Shown piece by piece: positions 10,635-21,067 of a DNA stretch of 64,000 nt. Location: contig NW_008481811.1 in the NCBI RefSeq assembly GCF_000365145.1, forward strand, positions 1,798,001 to 1,862,000, written 5' to 3'. The stretch is from Cyphellophora europaea CBS 101466. Its lineage: Eukaryota > Ascomycota > Eurotiomycetes > Chaetothyriales > Cyphellophoraceae. Below the pieces are notes generated by a model. It ran no database searches. It was not told the origin of the DNA and saw nothing but the letters and a program-made list of their open reading frames with translations. A program made the translations under genes and the position numbers. Numbering within the stretch: the first letter of the stretch is position 1; each line of letters starts with the position of its first letter.

Positions 10635-11899
10635 CGTTGGATAGCTGGGAAAATTAGTGGAATTGGGTTACTGATTGGCCTTGTTGTGGCCTCTACTTTC
10701 GCTGTCACCAAGTGCTGCCTCGATCCCAGTCACCTTCGGAACGCCTCGCAGGTGGTCGCAGCTGGATCTCCGGATGTGACCAGGTCCATCCTTGACCGCA
10801 TCATCGCCTGATGCTCGTCAGAAGAGGTCCAAAGCCGCTGCGCACACCCGCGGTAGATGGGTCATCTCCCCCCCCCCCCCCCAACCCCGGAATGCACGGT
10901 TGGAGCCACAGCGGCAGCTTTCGCGAGGACTTCTCGAAGCCTGCCGAATTCAGAATAGGTCGCTCAGCTGTGCGAGAGCTATCGTAGTCTCCGCGTTGGA
11001 GCCGGGCCGCGTGCCGGGAAGCTATGCAGACCCGGCATAGATGGTCGATGAACTGTAGAACAGAAATGACAGTGTTGGCGCATCGAGCATGTGTCCAGAA
11101 CCTTTGTAGCGTTCCCAACCTTTTGCCCTGGTCTGGTACCAAAGTGTCGCTACCAGTGCGGGAACAGGCTTCACGAGTTCTTCCGCATAAAGTTGTTGGT
11201 TGAGATGACCCATACTATACCTAACCTACGCCATCGGCCCAGAGTCTGTCCAGATGCTTCGCCGGTGAGAAGAACTATCGCGGTATCCCGGGCCGGTCAC
11301 TGCCTGCGAACCAGGATACTCCCTCTTGGCAGCGACGGAGCGGGAGACCGACGTCCCAAGATCTTCCTCAAAGCACTTGTGTACACGGGATCAGCGCCGG
11401 ATGAAGCTTGGGTGCCCACTCTCTGCACATCCTATTAGTCTTCCGATTCCACTCAGACCACATCTCACAGGCGCTGAGTCGCTCGGACTGCCATCTAGCA
11501 CCCCGGTAATGCGCCGGCCTAGCGGGCGCGGTTGGTCCTCCGATAACTCCCTAGCAAGCATGCCCGGCCCAGGCAGGGTATACCAACAAGTCCCTGTACT
11601 GCATCGACTAAACCCTGCTGAGATGAACAATATGTCCACGAGGAAGCAGCTGTCTCCATCGCTATCGGCGGAGCATCCTGGCAATCCACGAGATAACGCA
11701 CGGCAGTGGACCTTGCATAGCCGGTCTTAGATACGGCTCTGGGGTTGGTGAGGGATACAAAATGGTCGGACAGTCCATCTCTTCGTGAGATAATCAACTG
11801 GGAAGCGCGTTACCGGTAGTCTCTCTTGAACCTCTCACCACTCTTTCTTGTCCATCAGGGACCTACGACTGGCTGGTACAAACCCATCATTACGCCACC
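10635..11899. other. Intergenic region with poly-C tract
   Basis: About 1.27 kb without a recognisable gene. Frames of 60-134 codons are present on both strands, but their translations lack domains and they do not join into a sensible spliced product. A run of 15 C lies at 10868-10882. The last 70 bases contain a pyrimidine-rich leader just before the permease start. Confidence 0.45.
10868..10882 (+). repeat. Homopolymer C15 tract
   Basis: Fifteen consecutive C residues, followed by AACCCC. Such tracts are prone to length variation and to assembly error, so the exact count should be treated with care. Confidence 0.9.
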
Positions 11900-13700
11900 A
11901 TGGACGCCGAAGCCCCCACCAACAAAGCAGTCACGGGCGAAATCACGCAGGCCCGTGAGCCGTCCGTCTACGAGGATGACCTCGACAAGCCCCAGGCGCC
12001 GGCGCGCATGCAGACGCAGCGCCACCTGCGCTCAAGGCACGTGCAGCTCATGGTGCGTTGTGACACCCTCTATATCTTACCGCAATAAGCAACGTACTGA
12101 CGTGGCACAAAGGCCATCGGCGGCGCCATTGGCATCGGTCTCTTCGTCGGCATCGGCGTCACGCTTACACGCGCGGGCCCCATCGCGCTGCTCGTCGGCT
12201 ACATCGTCTATGGACTCGGATACATCTGGCCGCTGTGTCTGGCGGTGGGGGAGATGACGGCTTGGTTGCCCATCCGAGGCTCCATCTTCGAGATGGCGAC
12301 CCGTTTCGTGCATCCGAGTTTTGGCTTCGCGATGGGCTGGACGTATTTCTACAGCGCGACCATGTTGGTGTGCACGGAATACAGCGCCGTGGCGACGGTC
12401 ATGCAGTATTGGAACACGTCTGTGAACCCGGCGGTGTGGATTGCTATGGCTATGGTGGTCTGTCTGTTCTTGAATCTCGTGGGTGTGAGGTGGTATGGCG
12501 AGAGCGAGTTCGTCATGTCGAGCACCAAGATCCTGCTGCTTGTGGGCTTGATGCTCGTCACTTTCATTACCATGTGTGGCGGCAACCCGAATGGCGATGC
12601 TGTGAGTACTTCCCTTCCTCCCAATTGCTTCCCGCGATGTCTGACACGTCGCCCCGCAGTACGGCTTCCGCAACTGGGTTGACGGCAATGCTTTCCGCGA
12701 ATACCACAGCTCAGGTGACCTCGGCCGCTTCCTCGCCTTCTTCGTCTCCTTCCGCTACGCCGTCTTCACCGTCGGCGGACCCGACTACATCTCGCTGTCG
12801 GCCGGCGAGATCCAGAACCCGCGCCGCGTGGTGCCGCGCGTGGCCAAACTCATCGTCTGGCGCATCGTCGGCTTCTACGTCTTGGGAGTAGCGTTCCTCG
12901 GCATCATCTGCAACTCGCAGGACCCGACACTCATTTCCGCGATCGAGGACTCGCGCCCGGGCGCCGCCGCCTCACCTTGGGTGGTCGGCATCAAGAACGT
13001 CGGCATCCACGGCTTCCTCCCGGGCCTGATCAACTTCTTGATCCTGTTGTCTGGCTGGTCGTGCGGCAACGCGTTCCTCTACACCAGCAGCCGCACGCTG
13101 TACTCGCTCGCTCAGGACGGACAGGCGCCCAAAGTGTTCCTGCGCTGCACCAAGCACGGCATCCCGTGGGTGTGCGTCGTGGTGGTGTCTCTCATCAGCT
13201 GCATCACCTTCCTGGTCTCGTCCAACGCCGCGCTCGAGGTCTTCTTGTGGTTTGTGGATCTGACGACGTCCGGCCTGATCGTCAACCAGACTGCCATGTT
13301 CTTAACTTTCTTAGGCTGGTATCGGGCCCTCAAACGCCAGGGCATCGACCGTCACGCCCTGCCGTATCGGGCACCGTTGGCCCCGTACGTACAGATCTTT
13401 GGCTTGATCCTGGGTGTGCTGGGCATCCTGTTTATTGGATTTGATCGCTTTGCGCCGTTCACTGCCAGGGGCTTCATCACGAGCTATTTTGGCATCTTTT
13501 GGGCCATGGGCTTGTTCATTTTCTGGACCGTGTTCAAGCGGACCAGGTTCGTCAACCCAGAGACAGCGGATGTGTATGGAGGTAAGGCGGAAATTGACGC
13601 TGAGTGTCGGGTCTGGGAAGAGGGTGGGCTGGAAGAGAATGAGAAGAGGAGATTGGCTGGAATGAATGTCATGAGGAGGACTTGGGAGAAGATGTGGTGA
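11900..13700 (+). CDS. Amino-acid permease (AAT/APC family)
   Basis: Three exons (11900-12052, 12113-12601, 12660-13700) joined by introns of 60 and 58 nt, both phase 0, give 560 residues. After a charged cytoplasmic N-terminus the first helix begins at AIGGAIGIGLFVGIG, the substrate-binding glycine-rich motif of yeast-type amino-acid permeases. The segment SAGEIQNPRRVVPRVAK and the later SSRTLYSLAQDGQAPK are conserved family loops; about twelve hydrophobic segments follow in order. The protein imports amino acids across the plasma membrane with protons. Substrate range (general, dicarboxylic, basic) cannot be fixed from sequence reading alone. A Zn2Cys6 regulator begins 273 bp downstream on the same strand and may be functionally linked. 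Confidence 0.92.
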
Positions 13701-13973
13701 GCTGAGGCACTGGCCATCCAGGGGTCTGCTGTCTATGGTCGATACGCTTTACTACTATCCGGTCATCCAGCATAGCACGGCCTAACGTCCTATCTTACGA
13801 AAAGTTTACTTCCATACCATGAATCTGCCCCTGACAAGATCCGCAAGATCCGTGGAGTCGATGCCAAGACTCAATTTCAGGAGGCGACTCGTTTTCCGCT
13901 TGATACTCTGTTACCCTCACATAGCACTAGAGACAAGGATCCCCCATTAATTACAATCCCTCAACTTGTTCAG

Positions 13974-15377
13974 ATGAGAGGACCTCGAGCATGTGACCGC
14001 TGCCACCGCTTCAAGGAGAAATGCACCTCCGACCCAGGCGCAAAAGGCTGCCAGCCGTGCACCCGCTCCGGAGCTCCCTGCACCGCCATCCGGCAGCGCC
14101 CACGCAAGGGCCGACGGCCGCAAGCCAAAAACTTCACCAACGGTGCCGCCGTACGCGTGTGGGACGCCGGCGCCGCAGCATCGCCCAAGCCCACCACACC
14201 GCACGCGATGGCGTCGCCCATTATTGCCTCGTCAACCGACAGCTCGCTCGACGATCTATGCCGAGCGGCCTTCGACGGCGAGCCGTGGCAGTGCACGCCC
14301 GAGCTCGTGCGGAATTTCTACCGGTCCTTCCACCGCTTCCTGCTGGGGCCGAGCTTCGCGTCCGCGCTGCGCCGCGTCTCGCAGCGCGCCTTCTACAGCT
14401 CGCCGCCGCTGCTGTTTGACGTCTACCGCGCCATCGCGGATACCATGCAGGACGCGCGTGAGAGTGTGGGCGCGCCCAACGAGGCCAGTATCGCGCGAGG
14501 GACCTCGTCGCTGGAGCGGTTGCGGACCGTCGACATTGCGGGCGAGGACGATGCGCTGGCGATCCTGGCACTGGGGCAGACGCTGGCCGCTCATGACCTG
14601 CTTACGAACTGTAATGGGTGTGTGTTGATTATGCGCTACTCGCTGTCTTGCGCGGAGCCGTGGTATGGACGCTTGGCGCGGGATGCTTCGCTGGATCCTA
14701 TTACGACCTCTACCGTCTTCTGGGATATTGTGTGCTGTCTGGTTCGCGGCCAGATGCCTGTTGTCAAGCCCCAGGTTAGAGAAGAGGGCGCTGTCGACCG
14801 ACTGGCTGGCCTGTGCACTACGATGCTGCCTATTCTATATGACCTTGCAGTAGCGCTCAACAAAGCTAGCGCTGCGCGTACGGGCGGTGCTGAAGCAGAA
14901 ACAACGTCTTTCCGCAACATCGAGGCCATGCTGCGAGCGTGGACACCTACACCACCAGAAAACTTCGACAAACGTTACACCGAGGTGGAAAGGCTGAGGA
15001 TGCGCGCACAAGCGTCCATGTACCGCAGTGCTGCCCTGCTGGTCGCGCATCGGGCAATGCATGAATTCGGGACGGCGGATGACATTGCACGGGCCCACGC
15101 GAACCACATTCTGCACGAACTTTCGACGCACGAGGAGCTGTTGGGGCCGGATCTGTGCCTACGCCACATCGGATTCCCACTGTTCACGGTCGCTGTCGAA
15201 GTCCCAGAGCTATCCAGCAGTCTTCTGCACAAGATCGACCTGCTGGACGTGGCCCCGACGGCCCGCCAGCAAATGGGCGCGCTTGTGGACTATGTGTGGG
15301 CCCAGAGAAATAGCGGCTTCCGAGGGTACCTGCATCAGCTTGTGCAGAGAGGTCCCACGTTTGTTGCTGTTCCCTGA
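13974..15377 (+). CDS. Zn2Cys6 transcription factor
   Basis: A single exon of 467 residues. The N-terminus carries a binuclear zinc cluster, C7-x2-C10-x6-C17-x8-C26-x2-C29-x6-C36, followed by the basic linker RQRPRKGRRPQAK. The remainder is mostly helical, like the middle regulatory region of fungal Zn2Cys6 regulators, but I do not recognise a specific pathway regulator. The start is confident, since the zinc cluster begins only six residues in. The nearest upstream gene is the amino-acid permease, also on the plus strand, so nitrogen or amino-acid control is a reasonable guess and nothing more. Confidence 0.85.
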   Translation: MRGPRACDRCHRFKEKCTSDPGAKGCQPCTRSGAPCTAIRQRPRKGRRPQAKNFTNGAAVRVWDAGAAASPKPTTPHAMASPIIASSTDSSLDDLCRAAFDGEPWQCTPELVRNFYRSFHRFLLGPSFASALRRVSQRAFYSSPPLLFDVYRAIADTMQDARESVGAPNEASIARGTSSLERLRTVDIAGEDDALAILALGQTLAAHDLLTNCNGCVLIMRYSLSCAEPWYGRLARDASLDPITTSTVFWDIVCCLVRGQMPVVKPQVREEGAVDRLAGLCTTMLPILYDLAVALNKASAARTGGAEAETTSFRNIEAMLRAWTPTPPENFDKRYTEVERLRMRAQASMYRSAALLVAHRAMHEFGTADDIARAHANHILHELSTHEELLGPDLCLRHIGFPLFTVAVEVPELSSSLLHKIDLLDVAPTARQQMGALVDYVWAQRNSGFRGYLHQLVQRGPTFVAVP

Positions 15378-15552
15378 GTGAAGCGACCAACCTGCGACAT
15401 GCTGGCGGTCAATGTCGGTACGTCTGTTGGTCTCCACCGGTCTATTAGTGCCGTTGTTGGTCTAGCGTGCTTGCTAGTGTGCGTGCCTGACTGAGGTGTA
15501 CTCCAGACTACCAGCATTCATTGTGTAACCAGACCAGGGGGACCCGCAGCCG

Positions 15553-16162
15553 ATGCCTCCGAGCATAGCGTCGAGAGTAAACCACGGCTCCCGCCCAGGG
15601 AACATTTCTTGCTCGACAGCAGCGGTCCGTAGCAAAACCACCGATTCATGCAACATGCCATCTGCTGCCAATCAAAGCTCTCCACCTCTCAGAACAAGCA
15701 GGAGCTCCTGGCCAGAGGCAGCATCTGACGAGTGCCAGCAAACACAGTCTAAGCAGTCGAGACCAGCAGAAAGAGACAGCAGAACCCATTACACATCACC
15801 GGTGGAGAGACCCACTTTCGACGTAAAGGGCTCGACGCTCACCTTTGAAGATTTGCGACTCGCGGCTGAGAAGCATGGCTTCAAGATCGGTATGCCACAA
15901 TCTGCCAAAGTGAATGGTACATACATCCATTCAGATTCGAACTCCCTAGGACGTATACTAACGCAGGGCAGCAATATCCTCCAGCGACGTTTCCAAACAA
16001 CTAGATGCATTCTTCCAAGCGCTGGCGGCTCAACGTGCACAAGGAGATGCACCTGTCTTTTCTCCTTCTGCAGACGTGCTTGACGGTCGACAAACCAGAC
16101 GGCCCATCCGGCACCTCATCAGCAGGAGGTCATCGGATGATGCAATTGGGGATGCTTTCTAA
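15553..16162 (+). CDS. Hypothetical protein, two exons
   Basis: The frame opens at 15553 (a second Met at 15655 is possible). Coding character becomes clear around SPVERPTFDVKGSTLTFEDL, followed by RLAAEKHGF. Reading on in the same frame gives an implausible Cys/Arg-rich end, whereas splicing 15890-15971 (GTATGC donor, TACTAAC branch, GGCAG acceptor) keeps phase and leads into KQLDAFFQALAAQRAQ and an end at 16162, about 175 residues in all. A GTACAT donor at 15917 is also in phase. The N-terminal third is Ser/Gln/Arg-rich and probably disordered; the C-terminal part looks helical. No family recognised. It follows the Zn2Cys6 gene by 175 bp on the same strand. Confidence 0.5.
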
Positions 16163-17055
16163 GCTGAGAAAGGCATAAGCGTCTTTCATTCGTCCTCCAC
16201 GGGTTTCATCGATGCTCGACTAGAGCCAGCGTCTCCATAGCGGAACTCTAGCTCCTTCCAGCTCGTTTCGAGCAGCCAATATGACGGATAGTCGAGCTAT
16301 TATCACCCTTGGCAGCGCACCGTGGATCGTGTGGGCTGATGTTTTGAGGCATGGTCCTAACCTGGTGAACTAGTATTCAGTCATCAAGAAGCCTGGGCCA
16401 CAAGTCGTCCACAGAATGTATGCATGATCTCCTCAATGTGTGACCTACAATCAGAAGTCTGCAAGAGCTTCGCCCGACTTCTCCCTTCCTCTTTTGCTAC
16501 AATGAAGGTCAGTGTGGGGAGATGATCTCTCGTCCTCCAGCCCAACTCGCATGGACGCCTCGTTTTGCCCCACACATACAATACGAACTTGCAGCTACTC
16601 CACCTACCCCAACTCCCGAAAAGGATGCTAAGTCGGATGCGTCTCTCCGCAACCCCCTCTGTCGGGGTCATCTGCTTGGAAGATCGTGTTGCTTGTTGGA
16701 CAGAAAACCAGGACCGTGAGTACTAAGGTTAACATCTTGTTATGAAGCCACATAAAGGAGACGGTGAAGAGAGCCTTGATATTCGTCTCCCAACGTCCCT
16801 CTGGCGGGAAGTCACCCTCAGTCTGTTAAGTGTACGACGCGTGATAGTGAGCGATCGGCCTGCCCGATAAACGACATCCTCGCCGTATACTCCCCTGAAG
16901 ACCATAGACAGGCGCTGCCAGAAGCCAAGCGCTCTTTGTCTCTCGCTCCAACTCAAAAGCAGACGACACATCACTCCCACCAACCCAGGCACGCCTCAAC
17001 GCAGCAGCAGCAGCAGGACACACACACTTCCCGCCCCCCCAGAGCCCCTCCAGCC
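16163..17055. other. Intergenic region, no gene seen
   Basis: About 0.9 kb without a supported gene. The final 120 bases are strongly C- and A-rich (including a CAG run encoding Gln in an open but doubtful frame from 16936) and most likely form the leader of the dehydrogenase gene. Confidence 0.45.
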
Positions 17056-18246
17056 ATGCCCGCCTCACCACCACACCCACCAATCCCCCCCACCATGCGC
17101 GCCTGGCACCTCACCGCCTTCAACACGCCCTACACTCTCACCCCCTCGCAACCCACCCCCCACCCCATCCTTCCCCACGACATCCTCATCCGCGTCCTCG
17201 CCTGCTCCTACTGCCACACCGACGCCCTCGTCGCCGCCGGCGCCGTCCCGCCCCAACCTGCTCTCCCGCACATCGGCTGCCACGAATTCGTCGGCAGGGT
17301 CGTCGCTTTCTTCCGTGACCCCGACAACCCCGCCGATGCCGCAGTCGCTCCAGCAGAGGAAACGCGCGATGGCCTGCAGCTGCAGCTGCAGCTGGGCGAC
17401 ACCGTCGCCGTCCCCGGCCGCGGCAACCACGTCTGCGGCGCCTGCCTTGAATGCCGCGCCGACAGCGCCGTCTCGCCCGACCCGGCGGGCTTCAGCGTCT
17501 ACTGTCCCGCCTCGGGGGCGGGGTTGGGCGTGGACCGGCCCGGCGGGTTTGCCGAGTATGCGGTGGTGGACGCGCGGCAGGTGGCGCGGGTGCCCGAAGT
17601 GTTGGCGCCGTGTGAGGTGGCGCCGCTGATGTGTGCGGGCCTGACGATTTTCGTGGCGCTGAGGAAACTGGGACTGCGGAAGGGGGACAGGGTCGGGGTC
17701 GTGGGCTGTGGCGGTGGGTTGGGCCACTTGGGGTTGCAGTTTGCGGTGAAGATGGGGTTGAGGGTGCATGGGTTTGATATGGGGAAAAGGGCGCTGGGGT
17801 TGGCGAGGGGGTTGGGGACCGGGGCGGAGGTGGTGGATGTTAGGGAGAGGGGGGCGGAGGGGGTGAGGAGGGAGATAGGGAGGGAGGATGGGAGGGTGTT
17901 TTTTGAGGAGATGGGCTTGGATGCCGTGGTGTTGTTGGCGGAGAGTCAGGAGGCGTGGGATTATGCGGTTGGGTTAGTGAGGAATGGCGGGAAGATGATG
18001 GTGTTGAGTTTCCCGCCTGCGGGGTTTCGCTTGAATCCGTTTGATTTGGTCATTAGGCGGGTGAGTGTCGAGGGGAGCCTGATTGGGAGTAATCGGGCGA
18101 TGGCGGAGATGTTTGCCTTTTGTGTCGAGCATGGTGTTAGGGCGAAGATCAAGAGGTATCCGTTTGAGAAGTTGAATGAGTTGGTCGAGGACTATCATCA
18201 GGGAGAGCCGGGGAAGCTGGTGTTGGATATGGAGACAAGTACGTGA
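17056..18246 (+). CDS. Zinc-dependent alcohol dehydrogenase (MDR family)
   Basis: A single exon. The start at 17056 gives 396 residues and 17095 gives 383; the second begins MRAWHLTAF, typical of the family. The catalytic zinc ligand region is CSYCHTDALVAAG followed by GCHEFVGRVV, and a structural-zinc-like Cys set lies in CGACLECRA and the following CPASG. The Rossmann motif VGVVGCGGGLGHLGLQ binds NAD(P). Members oxidise primary or secondary alcohols or reduce aldehydes in the cytosol. The usual GHE motif reads GCHE here, and the structural-zinc loop is longer than normal, so it may be a divergent subfamily. The sense strand flips from strongly C-rich to strongly G-rich near the middle (about 17530), giving a clear G-quadruplex motif at 17796-17824. 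Confidence 0.88.
   Translation: MPASPPHPPIPPTMRAWHLTAFNTPYTLTPSQPTPHPILPHDILIRVLACSYCHTDALVAAGAVPPQPALPHIGCHEFVGRVVAFFRDPDNPADAAVAPAEETRDGLQLQLQLGDTVAVPGRGNHVCGACLECRADSAVSPDPAGFSVYCPASGAGLGVDRPGGFAEYAVVDARQVARVPEVLAPCEVAPLMCAGLTIFVALRKLGLRKGDRVGVVGCGGGLGHLGLQFAVKMGLRVHGFDMGKRALGLARGLGTGAEVVDVRERGAEGVRREIGREDGRVFFEEMGLDAVVLLAESQEAWDYAVGLVRNGGKMMVLSFPPAGFRLNPFDLVIRRVSVEGSLIGSNRAMAEMFAFCVEHGVRAKIKRYPFEKLNELVEDYHQGEPGKLVLDMETST
17796..17824 (+). other. G-quadruplex motif in coding sense strand
   Basis: Four G runs of at least four (17796-17799, 17806-17810, 17814-17817, 17821-17824) are separated by loops of 6, 3 and 3 bases or equivalent, meeting the usual G-quadruplex pattern. It lies in the sense strand of the dehydrogenase gene and so would also be present in the mRNA. 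Confidence 0.7.
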
Positions 18247-18727
18247 ATACCTCTGCGTACCTGATCAAAGTCTTGCTGTCGCTGCCAATCGCATCGGACG
18301 CATCAATTCTATATCGAAGCCGAAATGTGGTTGATTGTCTCCTTATGCCGCTAGCACGGTCTTTCTTGCGATCGACGAAAACGATATGTGCCGAGGCATG
18401 CTACTCGTATCAGATGTTCTTCAACCCCCCATGAACCTGGCCTTGATCAAGGTATCAGCTTGATCGAAACATTCAACGTTGAAGACCGACATGCTCCGGG
18501 GCATGTCAGGAAGAGTGTTCAGTACTCAACTGTTTGACAACACGCAACAGACAGACGCGGACTGATGTAGCACGTGATGATATCGTTATGTGTCAATACT
18601 ATTATCCATGAAGCATCAACGAAGGGTTTGAAAAGCCACCCTTTCTGCCACCCAAGCGTGTCCCACATGGTCAGGCAATTTGTCTCGAGCTCCTGATGAC
18701 CCATCAATTCGACTAAAACCCTGATCA
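18247..18727. other. Convergent intergenic region
   Basis: A 481-bp gap between the 3' ends of the dehydrogenase gene (+) and the sugar transporter gene (-). It presumably holds both terminators. No gene or repeat was seen. Confidence 0.5.
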
Positions 18728-20489
18728 CTACTCCACCTCCTTATTCCTCACAACCTCCCTACGTGAGTTCATAGTCGACACACACTCATGCTGCGGAAAC
18801 TTGCGGATCGGCACCTTGTCGTTATAGCACTCGTCGATCTCCTCGAGCGTCCGCTTGTTCGTCTCGGGAATGACGAAGAAGGTATAGACGCAAATCAGGA
18901 GATTGCCGACAAACCAGATATAGCCGTATTGAGCGCCCTGAGACAGGTCAGTAGTGAACAAAGACACCAATATCCGGGTATTACTTACCCAATTGAGCTC
19001 AGTCGGGTTGATGAAGTACGGGATGGTAAAGGTGATGGACCAGCCGCAAAGATAGGTAACGGAAGATGCGAAACCAAGTGTATGGCCTCGAAGACGCTGG
19101 CTGGGGATCTCGCCCGCCACCTGCCAGGAGTAAGGCGAGGTCGACGCGGACGCCACGAAGAGGAAAATGCTGGCCATGGCGATGATGACTTTGCCGCTGA
19201 CGGCATCGATGCCGCGGACCGAGTACGAGATGCCGACGCCCATCATGCACAAGGCCTGCAGGAAGCCGCCGACCATGAGAATGATGCGCTTGCCGACGCG
19301 GCCCGTGAAGAACGGAGTCAACATGGCGCCAATCAAGCCAACGCACTGCAGGATGACGCCGGTCTGAAACGGGTTGTGGTCGCCCGAGAGCATGAAGAAG
19401 TAGATGCCGTACTGAGTGATGAAGGGCACACCGTTGGCGGCAGAGAACAGCGCCACGCCCAGAGATGTCAGGGTGCGTTTGATGTTGGGCTTGTAGAACA
19501 TCTCCATGTAGCCGACGGTGCTGGTCATGGCCTTGTCGGCCTCGATGGTGTGGTTGATCTCGGCCAATTCCTCTTTGATTTGGAGGTCGGTGAAGCAGGA
19601 GTCGCGGTGGAAGCGGAGGGCGCGCTCGGCCTGCGTGAGCTTGCCCTTGGAGGCGTAGTAGCGGGGAGTGTCGGGCATGAAGATGAGTGCTATGCCAAGC
19701 AGAATAGGCACGATGTAAAGGACACCCAGTGGGATGCGGTATGATGACCGGTCGAGGCGCTTGGCGGTTTCATTGTTGACGATGACTCCGAGCAGAGCGC
19801 CGAAACTGATCCAGAACTGGTAGAATGTGTAGCTCAAGGATCTCAGATTTGCTGGGACAGTTTCTTGCATGTAGAGTTGAGCACAGACCATGAGTAAACC
19901 ATTAGAGAACCCTAGGATGAGACGACCAGCGTACAGAGCTCCCTTGTTGATGACGGCAATCTGGATCGTGACACTCAAGATCATAAGAGCAATGCCGGAC
20001 CAGATACCGCCTCGACGTCCGGTCTTGTTGCAGATCCAGCCGGCTAGGAAGGTTGACACAAACATTCCCGCAGAGACGAGCGAAGATATCTGCTTGTGTC
20101 AGCCAGGTCGTGGGAAAGGGAGAGGATGAAAGCACTTACGAGTTGTTGTACAGTAGTAGAGATACCATAACCTCCTGGCAGGTGAGGGTCTTGATAGCCG
20201 AAGTCATGCAAGAAACCTGGCATGGCCTGGAAGCCATTGACCATTCCCTGGGAAGGTGTTAGATACCGTTTTTTCGTAGGAGTAGGAAGAGGCTACTTGC
20301 CTGGTCAAGACCGAACTCGAAGAAGGCCAAACTGACGATGAGGCACATGAGGATACCCTTCTTGTTTTCCCAGTACCCATCTCGGGTGATCTTCAGAGTT
20401 GGCGCAGCAGGGTCGCTGTCAGCTTCACGAGTGCCCATGTCGGCATGCTCGACACGGCTCTCCTCAGCTTTGTCGTTGGGGTGATTCAT
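18728..20489 (-). CDS. MFS sugar transporter
   Basis: Four exons (20489-20301, 20247-20140, 20089-18989, 18937-18728) give 535 residues, all in phase 0. Intron 1 (20300-20248) starts with GC, not GT (CAG|GCAAGT), a rarer but accepted donor; the other two are GT-AG (50 and 51 nt). Splicing rebuilds FEFGLDQGMVNGFQ, the sugar-porter first-helix motif, and NWGAQYGYIWF near the end. Other landmarks are GRRGG after helix 2, PDTPRYYASKGK before the central loop, and PETNKRTLEEID near the C-terminus, all typical of the sugar porter family, so a proton-coupled sugar or polyol importer in the plasma membrane is likely. A cluster of CreA-type sites upstream suggests glucose repression. A C2H2 regulator lies directly upstream on the same strand. 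Confidence 0.93.
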
Positions 20490-21067
20490 CGCAACTGTTC
20501 GCAGAGAGCCTAGTAGCGAGTCCAGCGACAGAAGATGAGAGAAGTGAGCACTCTCTTGATCAGAAATGCCGAAGCGAAGGGGAAAATCTGCAAGTGCCTG
20601 CTGATACTTCTGCAGGGCCCGGGGGCCGCATAGTGGATTCAACCCAGCATAATAACATCCGAGCTCCAAAAGTTGGGGCATGCCACAACTTGGTGTCTGG
20701 TATCTTCCCCACACCCCACAAAGGGGATGGCAGCAACCCCGGATTTGGAGTAGAGCAGTAATAAGCGAAATAGGTGCATTGCCGGTCAAAGAAGAACCGC
20801 CGAAGAGTGGCCTGGAACGGTCTGTGAATGCAATGCGCATGAAAAGGCTGGGTTTGCGGGTCAAGCACAAGTCTGTTGGTAGTCGAGTTTGAGGTCCAGC
20901 TGGTCGAAGCGACTATTACGGTCGGCAAGTGGAAAACTTCTCCAAGCGAATGAGAACAGTTTTTGCGACACTTTCGAAACTTCATGTGACTTTGATGTAG
21001 CAAGTGATCGATGGTATACGAGGCCTATCTCCCCAGGCAGTGCTCCCAATTGGTGTCCCTTAACAAG
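20490..21067. other. Promoter region of the sugar transporter
   Basis: A 578-bp gap between the transporter start and the stop of the upstream C2H2 regulator, both on the minus strand. It contains four matches to the CreA consensus SYGGRG, two of them in tandem. Open frames here read through upstream of the transporter ATG but have no protein-like features. Confidence 0.5.
20619..20742. promoter_or_regulatory. Cluster of CreA-type (SYGGRG) sites
   Basis: CCGGGG at 20619-20624 (+), GTGGGG at 20707-20712 and 20714-20719 (minus strand, one base apart), and CCGGGG at 20737-20742 (minus). CreA/Mig1-type repressors bind closely spaced pairs of such sites. They lie 130-255 bp upstream of the sugar transporter start, where carbon-catabolite repression would act. 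The hexamer is degenerate, so only the tandem pair is strong evidence. Confidence 0.45.

Noticed and set aside
17065..17769. A 234-codon minus-strand frame opposite the dehydrogenase.
   Set aside because: The extreme C/G composition removes stop codons on the opposite strand; the translation is a low-complexity Gly/Val/Arg and Pro/His sequence.
18788..19744. A 318-codon plus-strand frame rich in Arg, Asp, His and Ala.
   Set aside because: It is antisense to the MFS transporter exon, and its composition is what the reverse complement of membrane-protein codons gives. The transporter call is firm.
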